This document shows positions 11,321 through 22,500 of a DNA stretch of 64,000 nucleotides, one piece after another (the stretch's first letter is position 1; each line of letters starts with the position of its first letter). Both the position numbers and the translations under genes were made by a program. Under the pieces are notes generated by a model. The model was not told where the DNA came from. It saw only the letters and a list, made by a program, of their open reading frames with translations, and made no database searches. The DNA comes from Megascapheus bottae (lineage: Eukaryota; Chordata; Mammalia; Rodentia; Geomyidae). The DNA is taken from contig JANJXV010000014.1 of NCBI GenBank assembly GCA_024803745.1, positions 477,001 through 541,000 on the forward strand. Reading direction: 5' to 3'.

Positions 11321-11890
11321 AAAATAGTAGTAATATAATATACACACTGATAGAGAAAATGCATAATGCAAATTTATTAATAGAAGGAAATTTGCTTCTT
11401 ATCAAAATGGAATGACAAGAAGTAGATTTATGCTCTTATCTGAAATAATTAAAATAGACCCCAAATCACTCAAATCAATGGCCATTATATAAAGTAGAGA
11501 TCCTTGGAGACAGATAAGGCAAGCACTATGATTTTCCAAACTTGCCAGCTGTAGAAAATTTCCAGGATAGGATGAAAGAAAGAGGACAGAGAGGGCAGCC
11601 TCTCTGAGTGGGAGGATGTGGAGAAGGGTGCGTGGATTAGCCAACATACAAAGTAACAGAAGGAGAACTCCAGAGATTTGCAGAGCTTTACCTTCTGAAA
11701 ATTAATTAGCTCAGGCATTAGGAAAAAGGCTATTCTACAATAGTATTAAAAATATAGTGGTTCAGTAATATTCAACTTTATTCTGTCTTAACCTGCTTTT
11801 TTGTCTCTGTAACAAAATATACTAGATAGTAAATGTATACAGAGGAAAGGATTATTCTGATTTATGATTATAGAGGTCTCCATCTGTGGT
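11321..11890. other. Intergenic, nothing recognised
   Basis: No supportable feature. Confidence 0.5.
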
Positions 11891-11895
11891 CAGGT

Positions 11896-12022
11896 GAGGA
11901 AGGGAAGGGAAGGGAAAGGAGAGGAAGGGAAGGGAAGGGAAAGGAAGAGAAGGAAAGGGAAGGGAAGGGAAGGGGAAGGGAGGGGAGGGGAGGGGAGGGA
12001 AGGGAAGGGAAGGGAAGGGAAT
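11896..12022. repeat. (GGGAA)n purine microsatellite
   Basis: GGGAA and GGAAA units with a GGGGA-rich middle run over about 125 bp. Confidence 0.95.
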
Positions 12023-13043
12023 CCCAGTTTCTGACATTGGTGGTAGAGGGGTAGAGAACTGTATTATTTATGGAGGAATCTAGTATAGTGTGGTAATGAA
12101 CATAATTCCCTTTTTCTGAGAGTAAATAAAACTCTTCTTTCCATGATCACCTTAATTTTAAAGATAAAAGGAGTTAATTTTAATTAACAGAAGTGATGCT
12201 ACTAATTAAACATTTGCTCTCTTTTCGTATGTACACACCAAAATGTATTTAAAGATATCAACAGATCAATAGGGGGCACAATGAAAGCTTTGTTTTGCTA
12301 CATAGAGAACATATACATTACAGAAATTAGACCCAAATTGGTCAAGATAATTAATCCATGTTCTTAAGTATATCCAATTCCCCTTAAAATATTGAACAGT
12401 CCAAGCATAAATAACTGATTTGTCTAATAAAACATACTTAATTTTTCCTTAAATCTCTAATACTAACACAAGCTAGATAATAATTTCAACCCTAATTTTA
12501 AAACATCTTGTTTTCTAAAGCTTGTTCTTATGAATTATCTAATTTTAATCTCTCAGAAACTATGATGGGAAAGTCATTTCTTATTATTTGATATTTGAGT
12601 GAACTTTATGCATGGCTCTTATTGAACACATTAATAACAATTATGTCTTAAACTCTATCTTAACGTCCCTTGACAGGCACAATGAGTGCAAATGATGCTA
12701 CCAAAGATGAGCCAGGAAATAAAAGGACTTTGGAATTGTATGAGACTATAAATATCTGTCTGGATGAATGCTAGAACATTCATTTGCCTTCTGTGCCCAT
12801 TTGCCAAGAGAAAGAAGGACATTTTCACCTTATTTGTTCATTTGGTTGAGAGAATAAGGAGCATTTAAAATATTTTAAAATATATCAATTATACCCTAAA
12901 ATTGATTGTATATTACATGTTAATATTGTATATGTAACTGCATTTATATACATTTATACATATGTATATGTTAATTGATTCCATAATCAGGGATGGGCTA
13001 TGTATTTTCACTTGAATAAAATAATTCCATATTCCTGTACATT
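12023..13043. other. AT-rich intergenic, nothing recognised
   Basis: Contains AT-rich runs near 12900-12970. No gene or repeat family is recognised. Confidence 0.5.
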
Positions 13044-13053
13044 AAGAATATGA

Positions 13054-13216
13054 GAGGCTGAGAGTTTGGCCTAGTGGTAGTTTGCCTAGCATGCACCAGC
13101 TGGAAGTGGTGCTGTGGCTCAAGTGGTAGAGCTTTTGCCTTGAGAAAGTCCAAGGACAGTGCTCAGGCCCTGAGTTCAAAGCCTAGGACTGGCAAAAACA
13201 AAAACAAAAACAAAAC
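13054..13216 (+). mobile_element. Dimeric ID-type SINE with internal deletion
   Basis: The first unit jumps from TTTGCCTAGCATGCACCA to AGCTGGAAGTGGTGCTG, losing the B box and linker. The target-site duplication AAGAATATGA at 13044-13053 and 13217-13226 shows that the outer ends are intact. Confidence 0.92.
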
Positions 13217-13226
13217 AAGAATATGA

Positions 13227-13445
13227 CGATGTTCCAGCCACAAAAGTTAAAGTACATTGTTAATCTACTCCACTTCAGGTGTCTTAAAGGCAACAAAAGA
13301 AATAGTAATTTAGTAAATGCTAAAGGGCTTTGGAATTATCTAAACTTATAAGTAAAAGAAGGCAAACTTCTCTCCTGAAACCTGATTTACTTTATAAAAA
13401 TCAGTTTTCTCCAAGTAAATTGCTCACTCAAAATAATTACTATTA
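13227..13445. other. Intergenic spacer
   Basis: Nothing recognised. Confidence 0.5.
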
Positions 13446-13619
13446 TTTTTTCCCAGTCCTGGGGCTTGAACTCAGGGCATTGCCCTTGAGCTTTCTCAAG
13501 GCTAGCACTCTACCACTTGAGCCACAGAACCACTTTTTCTCTGTATGTGGCAATGAGGAATTGAACCCATGGCTTCGTGCATGTGAGGCAAGTACTTTAT
13601 GACTAGGCCACGCTCCTGA
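13446..13619 (-). mobile_element. Dimeric ID-type SINE
   Basis: Antisense order: T tail, CCAGTCCTGGGGCTTGAAC, TCTACCACTTGAGCCACAG, GGAATTGAACCC and ACTAGGCCACGCTCC. Confidence 0.88.
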
Positions 13620-13676
13620 TTTATAATTATTAATTTTAAATTGTCTCATAAATCTGTTCTTTTTAAAAATTAAGTT

Positions 13677-13975
13677 GGGCTGGGTGGAGTGGCTCAGGCC
13701 TGTAATCCTAGCTACTCAGGAGGCTGACATCTGAGGTTCAAAGCCAGTTGGGAGACTAAAGAATGAGAGACTCCTATCTCCAATTAATCACTAGAAAGTG
13801 GTAAGTGGGGCTGGGCTCCAGGGGTAGGGTGGTAGCCTTGAGCTGAGGATCTCAGGGACAGTGCCCAGGCAGAGTTCAACCCCCATGAACCACCCCCCCC
13901 CAAAAAAAGAAAGAAAGAAAAAGAAACTAAAGAAAAAAAAAGGAAAAAGAAAAAGAAAGAAAAAGGAAAAAAGAA
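13677..13975 (+). mobile_element. B1-type/ID composite SINE with A-rich tail
   Basis: CAGGCCTGTAATCCTAGCTA, CTCCTATCTCCAATTAATCA and GCCTTGAGCTGAGGATCTCA are followed by a C run and an AAAG-rich tail to about 13975. Confidence 0.9.
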
Positions 13976-13979
13976 GTTG

Positions 13980-14555
13980 GAAATTTGGAGTGTTGGTGCC
14001 TGACTCCTTAATTTTTGTTTTTTATTGGAGGTTTGAAATGAAGATGAAAACTAGCTTTTGTTTTACTTCTGATGATATCCTCCGTTAGTATTAGTTTCCC
14101 ACAGCAAAATGTAATTTTACTTTCCTTATATTAAGTCTACTTCCATAGAATTATTGCTTATGTTCCTGACTACAAGGACTGCTTGCTTCTTTCATTAAAG
14201 CAAGGCTGAGGGGGTGTAACATTAGAACATATCTGCAAAATATTTGTGCAACACGAACTTTGTATTCTACCATGAAGAGATATCCAATGAATGAGCCTCA
14301 GACAGTTCTCTCCAATAAACTGGTTTTCTGTCCCTTTTCCTCCTATTTAGCTTCTTAGTGCCAATATAATTAATTTGGATAGCATCAAAAAATATGAGAT
14401 AAATTTACATGCTTGATTTTAATTTGTTACTCCAGAACTGTTCCTGTTAAAAGGATTGGATGTATAGTATATGTGTGGGGGTTAATGAAATAAACACCAT
14501 TTTTATTTCTTTTTAAACAGCTATAAGATATAATTAATATACCATGTAATTCTCA
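13980..14555. other. Intergenic, nothing recognised
   Basis: No supportable feature. Confidence 0.45.
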
Positions 14556-15155
14556 ATAACTCATAAATGCATGGTTTGGTGCTTTTCAGCATATGCACAG
14601 ATGTGTTGAAATACTATCATTATCAATTTTAGACTATCTCCATCATGCCAAAACAAACTTCTTTCCCCTCTGCACACTTCTATTCCCCCATTTCTCTCGA
14701 ACCCTCGATGATCATCAAACACTTTTTCTCAGTATAGTATTTTCTTCTCCGGACTCCGCATGAAAGCCGTACAATACAGAGCTCTTGATAATTGGCTTGC
14801 TCCACCCAGGGTTTACCTATGTTGTAGTATTTACCAATACTTTTCCCTTTGAGGCCAAACAATGATCCAAAATGTGAATATGCTTCATTTGTCCATTGAA
14901 GCACAGTTACAGAGTCCAGCTATTTTGAACAATGTTATGGATATTCATATGTTAGTGTTTTAGGGGGTAATATGTTTTCATTTCTCTTAAATACCCATCT
15001 AGAAGGTGAATTGCTGAGTCACATGGCAATTCTATGTGTAATGGTTTGAGGAACTGCCAAACTGATTTCTGAATTGGCTGCATTATTTCCATTGTCACCA
15101 GCAGTGTATAGGAAATGATTTCTCTACATTTCCATCTGCATTTACCTTGAAGCAT
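14556..15155 (-). mobile_element. Ancient L1M-like ORF2/3' region
   Basis: Antisense L1 hallmarks include GAATTGCTGAGTCACATGGC, GAGGAACTGCCAAACTGATT and CACCAGCAGTGTATAGGAAA, which correspond to the C-terminal ORF2 region of old L1s. Minus-strand translation is interrupted by stops. Confidence 0.75.
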
Positions 15156-15249
15156 GTTCTTTCACTGAGGATGTTGATCTAAAAGGAAAGAAGGGGTTGA
15201 CACACAAGATAACTTGGCCTCACATTGCCTAACTTAATTTTTTTAAACA

Positions 15250-15288
15250 CTTTCATCTTTCTTTCTCTTTCTCTCTTTCTTTATTTCT

Positions 15289-15371
<83 letters not shown>

Positions 15372-15385
15372 CTCTTTTTTTCTTC
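15250..15385. repeat. (CTTT)n microsatellite
   Basis: A long, nearly pure CTTT run from about 15287 to 15370 with T-rich ends. It lies just upstream of the CpG island. Confidence 0.97.
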
Positions 15386-15544
15386 TTTTTCATTTAAGCA
15401 CACAGACTTGGTTTCCAAGGACAGGCCTCTCTGGCTTGATTGACATGGAAGTCATAAAATCACCTGCCCTACAAACACCCCAATCTAACGTGGTAGGAAG
15501 TAGCACGCACTACACCCTACCCATAGCGAATTCTGGGGCTTTGG

Positions 15545-16650
15545 CTTCAGCCCCACCTGTAGCCAGGTCATTGTGACGCCAGTGTCATGGACACGTGGAA
15601 CACCTACAGGAGAGCAGGGGCGGGGCCATCCTGGGAGGCTGGGCCGGGCCCAGGATACCCCAGGAGATGGGGGTCAAGAAAAGACCCCAGGGAGTTCAGA
15701 AAACCAGACTTACACCCCCCATCCCTGATCCGCCCCAAACAAGGTGAGAGTATGGCCTTCTTCTTGCCCTCTGTCCTGCTGGGAGAGGTCACCCCACCGC
15801 AGTCCCTAGAAGGGGAGGCGTAGGGGAGACGAGGTGGTGTCGGCTTCCAGGCCGCGGGCACAGGCGGAGAAGGGAAGGTGACCCCCCTCCACCCGCCCCA
15901 CCACCCCGGCCGCTGTGCTGCGCTGCGCTGCGCTGCGCTGCGCTGCGGCGCGCACGGGCTCTGCGGGCTGCGATTCCGGCTGGCAGCGGCCGCCGCAGGA
16001 AGGGCCTGTTCCTGCGCTCCCCACGCCCCTTCCCTCGCCTTCTGCTGACGCTGACGTCGGACGAGGGACCAGGAGGGACGCTTCAACCGTGGCCGGGAGG
16101 CTCCCTGGGGCCGGGGCTCCGAGGTACCTGCCCTCCGGGGCCGAGACCAGGGCGCGCCGGGCGGGCGGTGTGCTGCAGCGGGATACATCTGGCAACTGGG
16201 CGAGCAGGGGCGAGAGAGGGCCCCAAGATTACCTCCCCTGCCCCTCTGCGGGCGGCAGTGACAGGCGGGACGCCGCCTTGGGCACCTGATCCAGGTGGGG
16301 GGGCATCAGCCCCTTCCCTCCCCCGCCCCCCGCCCTGAGGCCTGGGGAGGAGTGGGGGATGCGCGCTCCCTGACAGCGTGCGTCAGCCCGGGGAGAGCAG
16401 GAGGGACGCGGTCGGTGCTCGGGTGCTCGGGGCCGCGCGCACTGCCAGCACCTGCATCCACACCCACCCCGCTTTCCCGGAGGCCGTGGTCCGAGGACCC
16501 CGAAGTGTCCCTTCTGGGATCACTTGTGGACAAGTCCACCGGCCGCGGCACCTGCTGTTTGCCCTCTCTCTTAATCCCCTTGCTAAGATCTGGGCAGGGG
16601 CGGCCGAGAGCAGATGGATACTTTTTTATCTTTCTTTTCAGTTAATAATC
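15545..16650 (+). promoter_or_regulatory. ICA1: CpG island, probable ICA1 promoter and first-exon region
   Basis: The composition changes abruptly from AT-rich flanks to very GC-rich and CpG-rich sequence for about 1.1 kb. Visible motifs include an E-box CACGTG at 15592-15597, a GC box GGGGCGGGGCC at 15617-15627, and a CRE-like TGACGTCG at 16052-16059; no TATA box stands out. It is the only CpG island in the window and lies 19 kb upstream of the ICA1 start codon on the same strand, so I infer that it drives ICA1. The transcription start and non-coding first exon are not determined. AAG|gtgaga at 15743/15744 and CAG|gtgggg near 16292 are possible donors. Long open frames here, such as 15604-16188 on the minus strand, are a by-product of the scarcity of stop codons in GC-rich DNA and match no protein I know. 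Confidence 0.8.
15918..15947. repeat. (CTGCG)6 pentanucleotide repeat inside the CpG island
   Basis: Six perfect CTGCG units run from 15918 to 15947, followed by a further GC-rich stretch. The repeat sits in the middle of the probable ICA1 promoter. It could vary in length and adds many CpG sites. Confidence 0.9.
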
Positions 16651-17489
16651 ACTGGAGCCCGGAGGCCTGAGGTTGGTACCTTGTGACTAGATGCTCACTA
16701 GCGTCTGATCAGACAAGGGCAAGAGCCCCTGAGCAGGCCAGGTTCCTGCAGCCGTTGCGTGCGGGTTTCCTTTGGGTGCTTGCTGCTGGCTCCGCCTTTC
16801 CTGCCCCACGGCGATTGCAGCTCCCGTTTCCTCTAGAAATGAGCATATCCTGTTATTATGCCAACCTTCCCTCAAGCGGCTCTGGGGCCAGCCTTTCCCA
16901 CTATCTTTTCGTTTAATGTACCTGGAAGCCTCTCAACTGCTCTTCGGGGTCTTTTAAAGTACTGCGCCCATATGTTGGTATATAGAATTAACTGCTTGGT
17001 TGGGGAGAATTATGTTTTACAAAACAACAACATACTCACTGCTTTTCTGTAGCATTAAAAATATATAGTTACAAGGACATGTTTTGTGCGTAAAACCGGG
17101 TGGTAGCCTTAGTCACCGAAATGTGGTACTTGGAACCCTTCAGGGCCAGGGAAACTCATCACTAGTTTGCTTGAAAATGATAATTATTGGAGGAAGCAGG
17201 ACATGTAAAGCATTAATAGGTCCTGTAAGTTATGACTCATTGAAGATTGGTTCGGGTCTCCATCTTTCAGTAAAGTCTCTTCAGAAAAATCTCAAATTGG
17301 GTTCAGTGGCTTGCTGGTTGAGATCTGAAATGCGAATTGTTGAGGAGTGAAGTAGGAAATGTTTATCCGTTTTAAACCCTTGTTCCAGACTAAGTTTTTG
17401 CTTACACACGCGCGCACACACACACACAATTTTAAAATTGATTTTTAGTGAGTTTTCAAACCCAAAATTTTCTTCTTAGGAAGAAGTCT
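16651..17489 (+). other. Start of the long ICA1 first intron, nothing recognised
   Basis: GC content falls steadily out of the CpG island. A short CA run lies at 17406-17428. No convincing alternative first exon is visible. The intron, if the CpG island is the promoter, runs to 35392. Confidence 0.5.
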
Positions 17490-18601
17490 TTGAAGTCTTT
17501 TTTTGTTTGTTTGTTTGTTTGTTTTTGTTTTTTTTATTTTTTTCATATATTTTTATTGTAATTAACAGAAGGGTTACATGATATTTGCCAGATAAAAGGT
17601 GCATTAATTCACATACATTGATACCCTTTCACATGTCTTGGTCCCCATTTCCCTCCCCCCTACCCCTACCCCTCATCTTTGTTTTCCCCATTCCCTATCC
17701 AATTTCAAATAACCAAATACAAATATATCCGATACATCAGGTAACAAAGTGAGATACTGTAACAATATGAGATAACCAAAGGACAGCAAAAGAGATGAGA
17801 GATAACATAGTACCTTAAGAACAACAATCATTCATTATATGGCTTACATTTCTATATCCTAGAGATCCTTTCATTCAGCGTTCTACTATATGACCTTTTG
17901 TATTAAGGTTTTGCTCTATTGCAAATCTCTGCTAGGAGAGCCCAAGGTTTCTACTGATTATGACAAATGAGGGAAACCATTGAGTCTGGCCTACTTCACT
18001 TAATATGATCTTTTCTAAGTCTCCATTTCCTAACAAATGGGGCAATGTCATTCTTTCTGACAGCAGCATAGAATTCCATTGTGTACAAATACCACATCTT
18101 GTTGATCCACTCATCAACTGAGGGACATCTAGGTTGGTTCCATATCTTTGCTATGGTAAATAGTGCTGCAATGAACATTGTTGTGCTAGTGGATTTAGTA
18201 TGTCCTTGTTTCTGGATGATTGGGTAAATGCCAAGTAGTGGAATCTCCAAAGTAACAACCATCCCATTAAAAGATGGGCCAAAGACTTAAAGAGAGTCTT
18301 CTCTGAAGAAGAAACAAAAATGGCCTATAGACACATGAAGAAATGCTCAACATCTCTGGTCATAAAAGAAATGCAAATCAAAACAACTCTAAGATTCCAC
18401 CTCACTCCAGTTAGAATGGCCAGGATCAAGAAAACTAATAACAACAGATGCTGGAGGGGATATGGCCAGGAGGGATCACTACTACCCTGTTGATGGGAGT
18501 GCAAACTCATTCAACCACTATGGAAAGCAGTATGGCAGTTCCTCAAAAGACTAAACACAGAGCTCCCCCATGACCCAGCAATTCCACTACTTGAAGTCTT
18601 T
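17490..18601 (-). mobile_element. Twin-primed (5'-inverted) L1 insertion
   Basis: On the minus strand, a poly-A tail (seen as T/GTTT-rich 17501-17547) is followed by L1 3' UTR and the ORF2 end up to about 18245. There the sequence flips: 18246-18590 is L1 ORF2 on the + strand, encoding [20 protein letters not shown] and later [14 protein letters not shown]. In L1 order the inverted part ends where the minus-strand part begins. Target-site copies TTGAAGTCTTT at 17490-17500 and 18591-18601 enclose both. The element is 5'-truncated and cannot make a full ORF2. Confidence 0.93.
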
Positions 18602-18798
18602 GTTTATGAAACATTCTTTGTAGAGAATTCCATTCAGGAACAAAACCAGCTTGGAATCTTTAATAGCTCAGATATCACTATTTAGTTTTAGACAAATATA
18701 TTTATATTTTCTTAATTGCAAGAGTTGTTGCTTGCTACGTTGATCTGTTCTGTTGCATAGGTAAATAGTTGTACTGTTATTAAGAGTGAAGGTTTAGA

Positions 18799-18992
18799 GC
18801 TGGGAATTTGGCCTAGTGGTAGAGTGCTTGCCTAGCATGCATGAAGACCCGGGTTCAATTCCTCAGTACCATATACATAGAAAAAAGCCAGAATTGGTGC
18901 TGAGGCTCAAGTGGTAAAGCTCTAGCCTTGAGAAAAGTCCAAGGACAGTGCTCAGGCCCTGAGCTCAAGCCCAGGACTGGCAAAAAAAAAAA
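18799..18992 (+). mobile_element. Dimeric ID-type SINE, full length
   Basis: Starts GCTGGGAATTTGGCCTAGTG and ends in a 12-A tail. A perfect 17-bp target-site duplication AAGAGTGAAGGTTTAGA lies at 18782-18798 and 18993-19009, indicating a fairly recent insertion. Confidence 0.96.
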
Positions 18993-19009
18993 AAGAGTGA
19001 AGGTTTAGA

Positions 19010-19150
19010 AACAGGTGTATCATGGTGGTAGTATCATGCATGCCTGTAATCCCAGCTGCTTGAGAGGTTGAGGGAGGATGATCTGGAACTCCAGAGCCTG
19101 GAAAGAAAGAAAGGAAGACCTGGCTCAAGTGATAGTGCGCTTGTCTAAAT
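19010..19150 (+). mobile_element. Diverged B1-like SINE
   Basis: CATGCCTGTAATCCCAGCTG, then GATGATCTGGAACTCCAGAG and an ID-like end GGCTCAAGTGATAGTGCG. Confidence 0.6.
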
Positions 19151-19945
19151 AGGAAACATACCAGTTAAACTACATATTGCTGCTAATAATCTGGAGAAAT
19201 CTGAGGTTAGAAAAACTGATCTTGGGCTCTCCATTCAAGGATCACTGAATGCCAAAGACATTGACTAATAAATTGGTGGTTTATTTTGTGTAGTGGCTAC
19301 TTTGTTCTGTATGGCATACCTAAATAGAAAGTTCCCTGTCTTTCTCTAAGCATCATTATTGTTCTGAGTTTCTCTCTACAGAAAACTTAGGCAAATTTCA
19401 GTACTCAGGTAGAAAACTTCAACATTGTTGCAACTTCAAAGTATGTGAGTAAGCTACATCCATTCCCTAAATCTAAGCAATTTTATCAGAGGTAGAGAGT
19501 GACAACTGTGAGAACACTTCCTTGAGTAAACCTGGGCTTTCTAGGAGAAGGTGGGGAAAGTTTATAGGTGACCAAAGTCTTGAAAGATATTTCCTCTTTA
19601 CTGGCAGAACTTGGCATCTATAAACCTAAGGGTAAGTGACAGCATTGTGGTCATTCCACTAGCCATTGAGTGTCTTTTCAGTTCCATCTGCATTATTTGA
19701 TTTGGGGAATCTGTGGCCACGATGCAGTCTGCATGTGTAATAAAGTAGATTACCAGTAAAGAAGTTTTACTTTCACCTCCTCCACATCCACCTAGAATCT
19801 GCTGCAGTGAAGCCTAATAACAAACAGACATCATCTTTTCTTGCATTTTTCTTTATTCCCAAGCCATTATGTTTCATATGGCAATCATACTTTTGGAAGG
19901 GTACTAAGAACACCCAGGTTCTGGAGCCTAAATAGAGCAGGATTA
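19151..19945. other. ICA1 first-intron sequence, nothing recognised
   Basis: No exon or clear repeat is seen. Confidence 0.45.
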
Positions 19946-19949
19946 GAAC

Positions 19950-20420
19950 CTGTTGTTTACATATTAAGTGGCTTCTGAAAGGTTCATGTGTTAATAGCTT
20001 GATCTCCAATGCAATGCCTAGAAGATAGAGTCTTGGGTAAATGGTGGAATCATGAAGGCTCTAACAAAATAAGCGGATCCATTGACTGATTTTTAATTTG
20101 GTGACCCCATTGGGAGAAAGTGGAAACTAGGTGGTGGGGCCTGAATAGAAGAAGCAGGTCACTGGAGGATATGCCTTTTAAGGGTGTATCTTGTGCCTGC
20201 CCTTCTCCTCCTGTATTTCTGCTTCCTAACTGCCATGAAATGAGCAGCTGTGATCTACCATGCTCTCCTGCTATCATATTCCACCTCATCACAAGCTCCA
20301 AAATGATGAATCCATCTATCCATAGAATTAAATCTGTGAAACCATGAGCCATATCCATCCTGCTTCCTTTAAGATAATTTTATTAGTTATTTAGTTACAG
20401 TGGTGAAAAATGGCAAACAC
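19950..20420 (+). mobile_element. Probable ERVL-MaLR-type solitary LTR
   Basis: The order of motifs recalls MaLR LTRs: GTTAATAGCTTGATCTCC, GGTGGGGCCTGAATAG, AGGTCACTGGAGGATATGCC, GCCATGAAATGAGCAGCTG and TGAAACCATGAGCCATA near the end. It has no internal retroviral region. Family assignment is from memory of the consensus layout and is approximate. Confidence 0.5.
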
Positions 20421-20904
20421 ACAACCCCAGCTACAATGATTAGCAGATAGCTATGTGGCCTTTAGCAGATAACTTAAGCTCTCTAAGTTTCTATTTCCTT
20501 ATTTTTAGAGTTTGAGTATCTAACCTGTGGGGTTAGGGTAAGGATTACAAATCATATATATATACATCTACATGTTATTTTTCATGGTAAATATGACTCA
20601 AGAATTAACAATGAATTATTCTTGCACATGTGAATCATGTGTTCTCTGTACCTGAAAAGGCAGCTAATGCTATACTTGTTGCTATTGGGAATATGTTCAA
20701 TGATTTTGAATATTTGTGGTGGCTCTGCATTAGAACTAAAAGCTTATACTTTGAAAATAAATTGTGCCATTTAGTTCTATAGTCACAATCTATAAAGATA
20801 GACAATCTATGTTCCAAGAGCACAGCCAAGCTTCTTTTTCCTGTAGGGGTTGATCTTGCTAACTCTTCAGAGTGGTTTGAAATCAGCAACAAATTATAGA
20901 ATCA

Positions 20905-20985
20905 GGGTTGGCGGCATGGCTCAGTTGGTGATAATCAAAAGCATTAGGCACCTACCTCAGTTCCAGTCTTAGACCTAGAAAAAGA
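20905..20985 (+). mobile_element. ID-monomer-like SINE fragment
   Basis: GGCATGGCTCAGTTGGTGAT resembles a tRNA-derived A-box region, and AGTTCCAGTCTTAGACC its B-box side; an A-rich end follows. Confidence 0.4.
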
Positions 20986-21230
20986 AAATGTTATTTCTCA
21001 TCTCTTTTGTTGTCCCTTGGTTATCTCATATTGTTAGAGTATCTTACCTTGTTTCTGGTATACTGTATATGTTTATTTGATTATTTGAAATAGGATAGGG
21101 AAAGGGGAAAACAAGATGAGGGAGGGAAATGGGGAAAAAAAACATGAGAAGGGGTACCAATGTATATGAAGTAATGTGAATATAATGTAATCCTTCTGTT
21201 AATTACAATAAAAAGAATATTAGAAAAGAA
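20986..21230 (+). mobile_element. L1 3' UTR, 5'-truncated
   Basis: TTTCTCATCTCTTTTGTTGT, GAAAACAAGATGAGGGAGGG and TTAATTACAATAAAAAGAAT match the 3' UTR of the L1 at 50920-51190. Confidence 0.85.
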
Positions 21231-22105
21231 AAAGAAAACATGCATTAAAACATCATAATAAAGAGAAGAGCTACCTAAGCCAAAAAAAGAAAATAAAAAG
21301 AAACAAGAATCTTTGCGTGCTTATCACCTCCTGCCCAGATTCCAGGAATTCAAATCTCAAAGAATTATTTGGGAGCCATTTAAAATAAATATTAATTTAA
21401 ATGGCTTCCCCTATCTCCTGTCAATTGCTTCCAGTTCTCCTCTGCTGTTTGACAATACCGAACCAAACTACCTAGCTTGGCATTCCAAAGTGGGCACTGC
21501 TCCTCTTCCTTAACAAAGCACTTTAACAACATGATCTTGGTATTCAACTTTCTTGATAAGAAGATTAAGACTATCTGATAAGAATATTAAAACTATAGGC
21601 ATGATTTGATCATACTTATGATGGAACTGCTGTGGAACCCCTATAAATCCTACTTGGCTCTACTTTCACTACTGTAGAATCCAAATTTAATATGGGTTTG
21701 TGTTTTTGTTTGTCTAGCTTTGGTTTACAAAGTGATTTTCACAAATGCCAAAGAATCTCCCCAGGGCAAGATGACTATACATGATGGAGCATTTTATGCA
21801 TAGTGTGAAAAACAAATCCTTCCTCTGGGTGATTGGTATGCCAATTACTTCTGATAACTGAGTTTGAGCTGAATCATAAAGTGGAGATGATGTCAACTTG
21901 GCAATGTTGAGAAGATGAGCAGTGCTGTGGGTGAATGATGCACTTTTAGTGTCCAGGGAGTAATTCCTTATCTAGAGTAAGGGAGTGAGTTCATATAAAG
22001 CTGGAGAAATGATGTCCTGCAGCATTTGCTCATGATGACGGATGTCATATTCTCCTAACCCTAATGTCATCTTTCATTAAGCCTTTAACCAAATTAGAGA
22101 AATGG
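21231..22105. other. ICA1 first-intron sequence, nothing recognised
   Basis: No supportable feature. Confidence 0.45.
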
Positions 22106-22109
22106 GTCT

Positions 22110-22500
22110 CTTACTCAGTAGTCAGCATATATTTGTTGTATCGATGTGCTAGGCACTGGAATAAATGCTGGAGATTTCAAGTCAAGACTCACATACTGTC
22201 ATGTTCAGGAAGGGTGTATAGACTGCTAAAGAAGAAAAATGAGATAGCTTACAGTTACCCTGCGATAAATGCAGGAGGAGATAAAGAGAGACACCATGGG
22301 GAAATGAGGCCCAGGGCAGAGGCACCATACCCTGGCAGGAAAGGGCTGAGAAAACCCAAGAACATTCTTAAAGAAAGTAGTGCTTGGGCAGAACTTTGAA
22401 TCACCAGTGGGAATTCAGCAGGTAAGGACTGGGAGTAGGGAGAGGATCAAGAGAATAACCGCAGGTACAGGGGGCTGCAAAGAAAGAGTATGGGTAGATA
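22110..22500 (-). mobile_element. Probable L2 relic
   Basis: GTGCTAGGCACTGGAATAAA with CATGTTCAGGAAGGG, then TTGGGCAGAACTTTGAATCA and GGGAATTCAGCAGGTAA, follow the order of an antisense L2 3' end. Highly diverged. Confidence 0.5.

Noticed and set aside
1..15500. Possible neighbouring gene upstream of ICA1
   Set aside because: No splice-compatible coding segment was found. In human the next gene upstream of ICA1 (NXPH1) lies far away, so an empty stretch is expected.
15604..16188. 194-codon minus-strand frame in the CpG island, possibly a divergent gene
   Set aside because: GC-rich DNA has few stop codons, the other frames here are open too, and the product matches nothing I know. A divergent non-coding RNA is possible but not supported by sequence alone.
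18240..18595. Open frame resembling reverse-transcriptase C-terminus, possibly a domesticated gene
   Set aside because: It is the inverted part of a truncated L1 flanked by a target-site duplication, with no sign of preserved function. The same reasoning rejects the frames at 48607-49309.
20635..20892. Minus-strand 85-codon frame and many similar 60-100-codon frames
   Set aside because: They are of a length expected by chance, have no recognisable domain, no codon or splice context, and often cross repeat boundaries.
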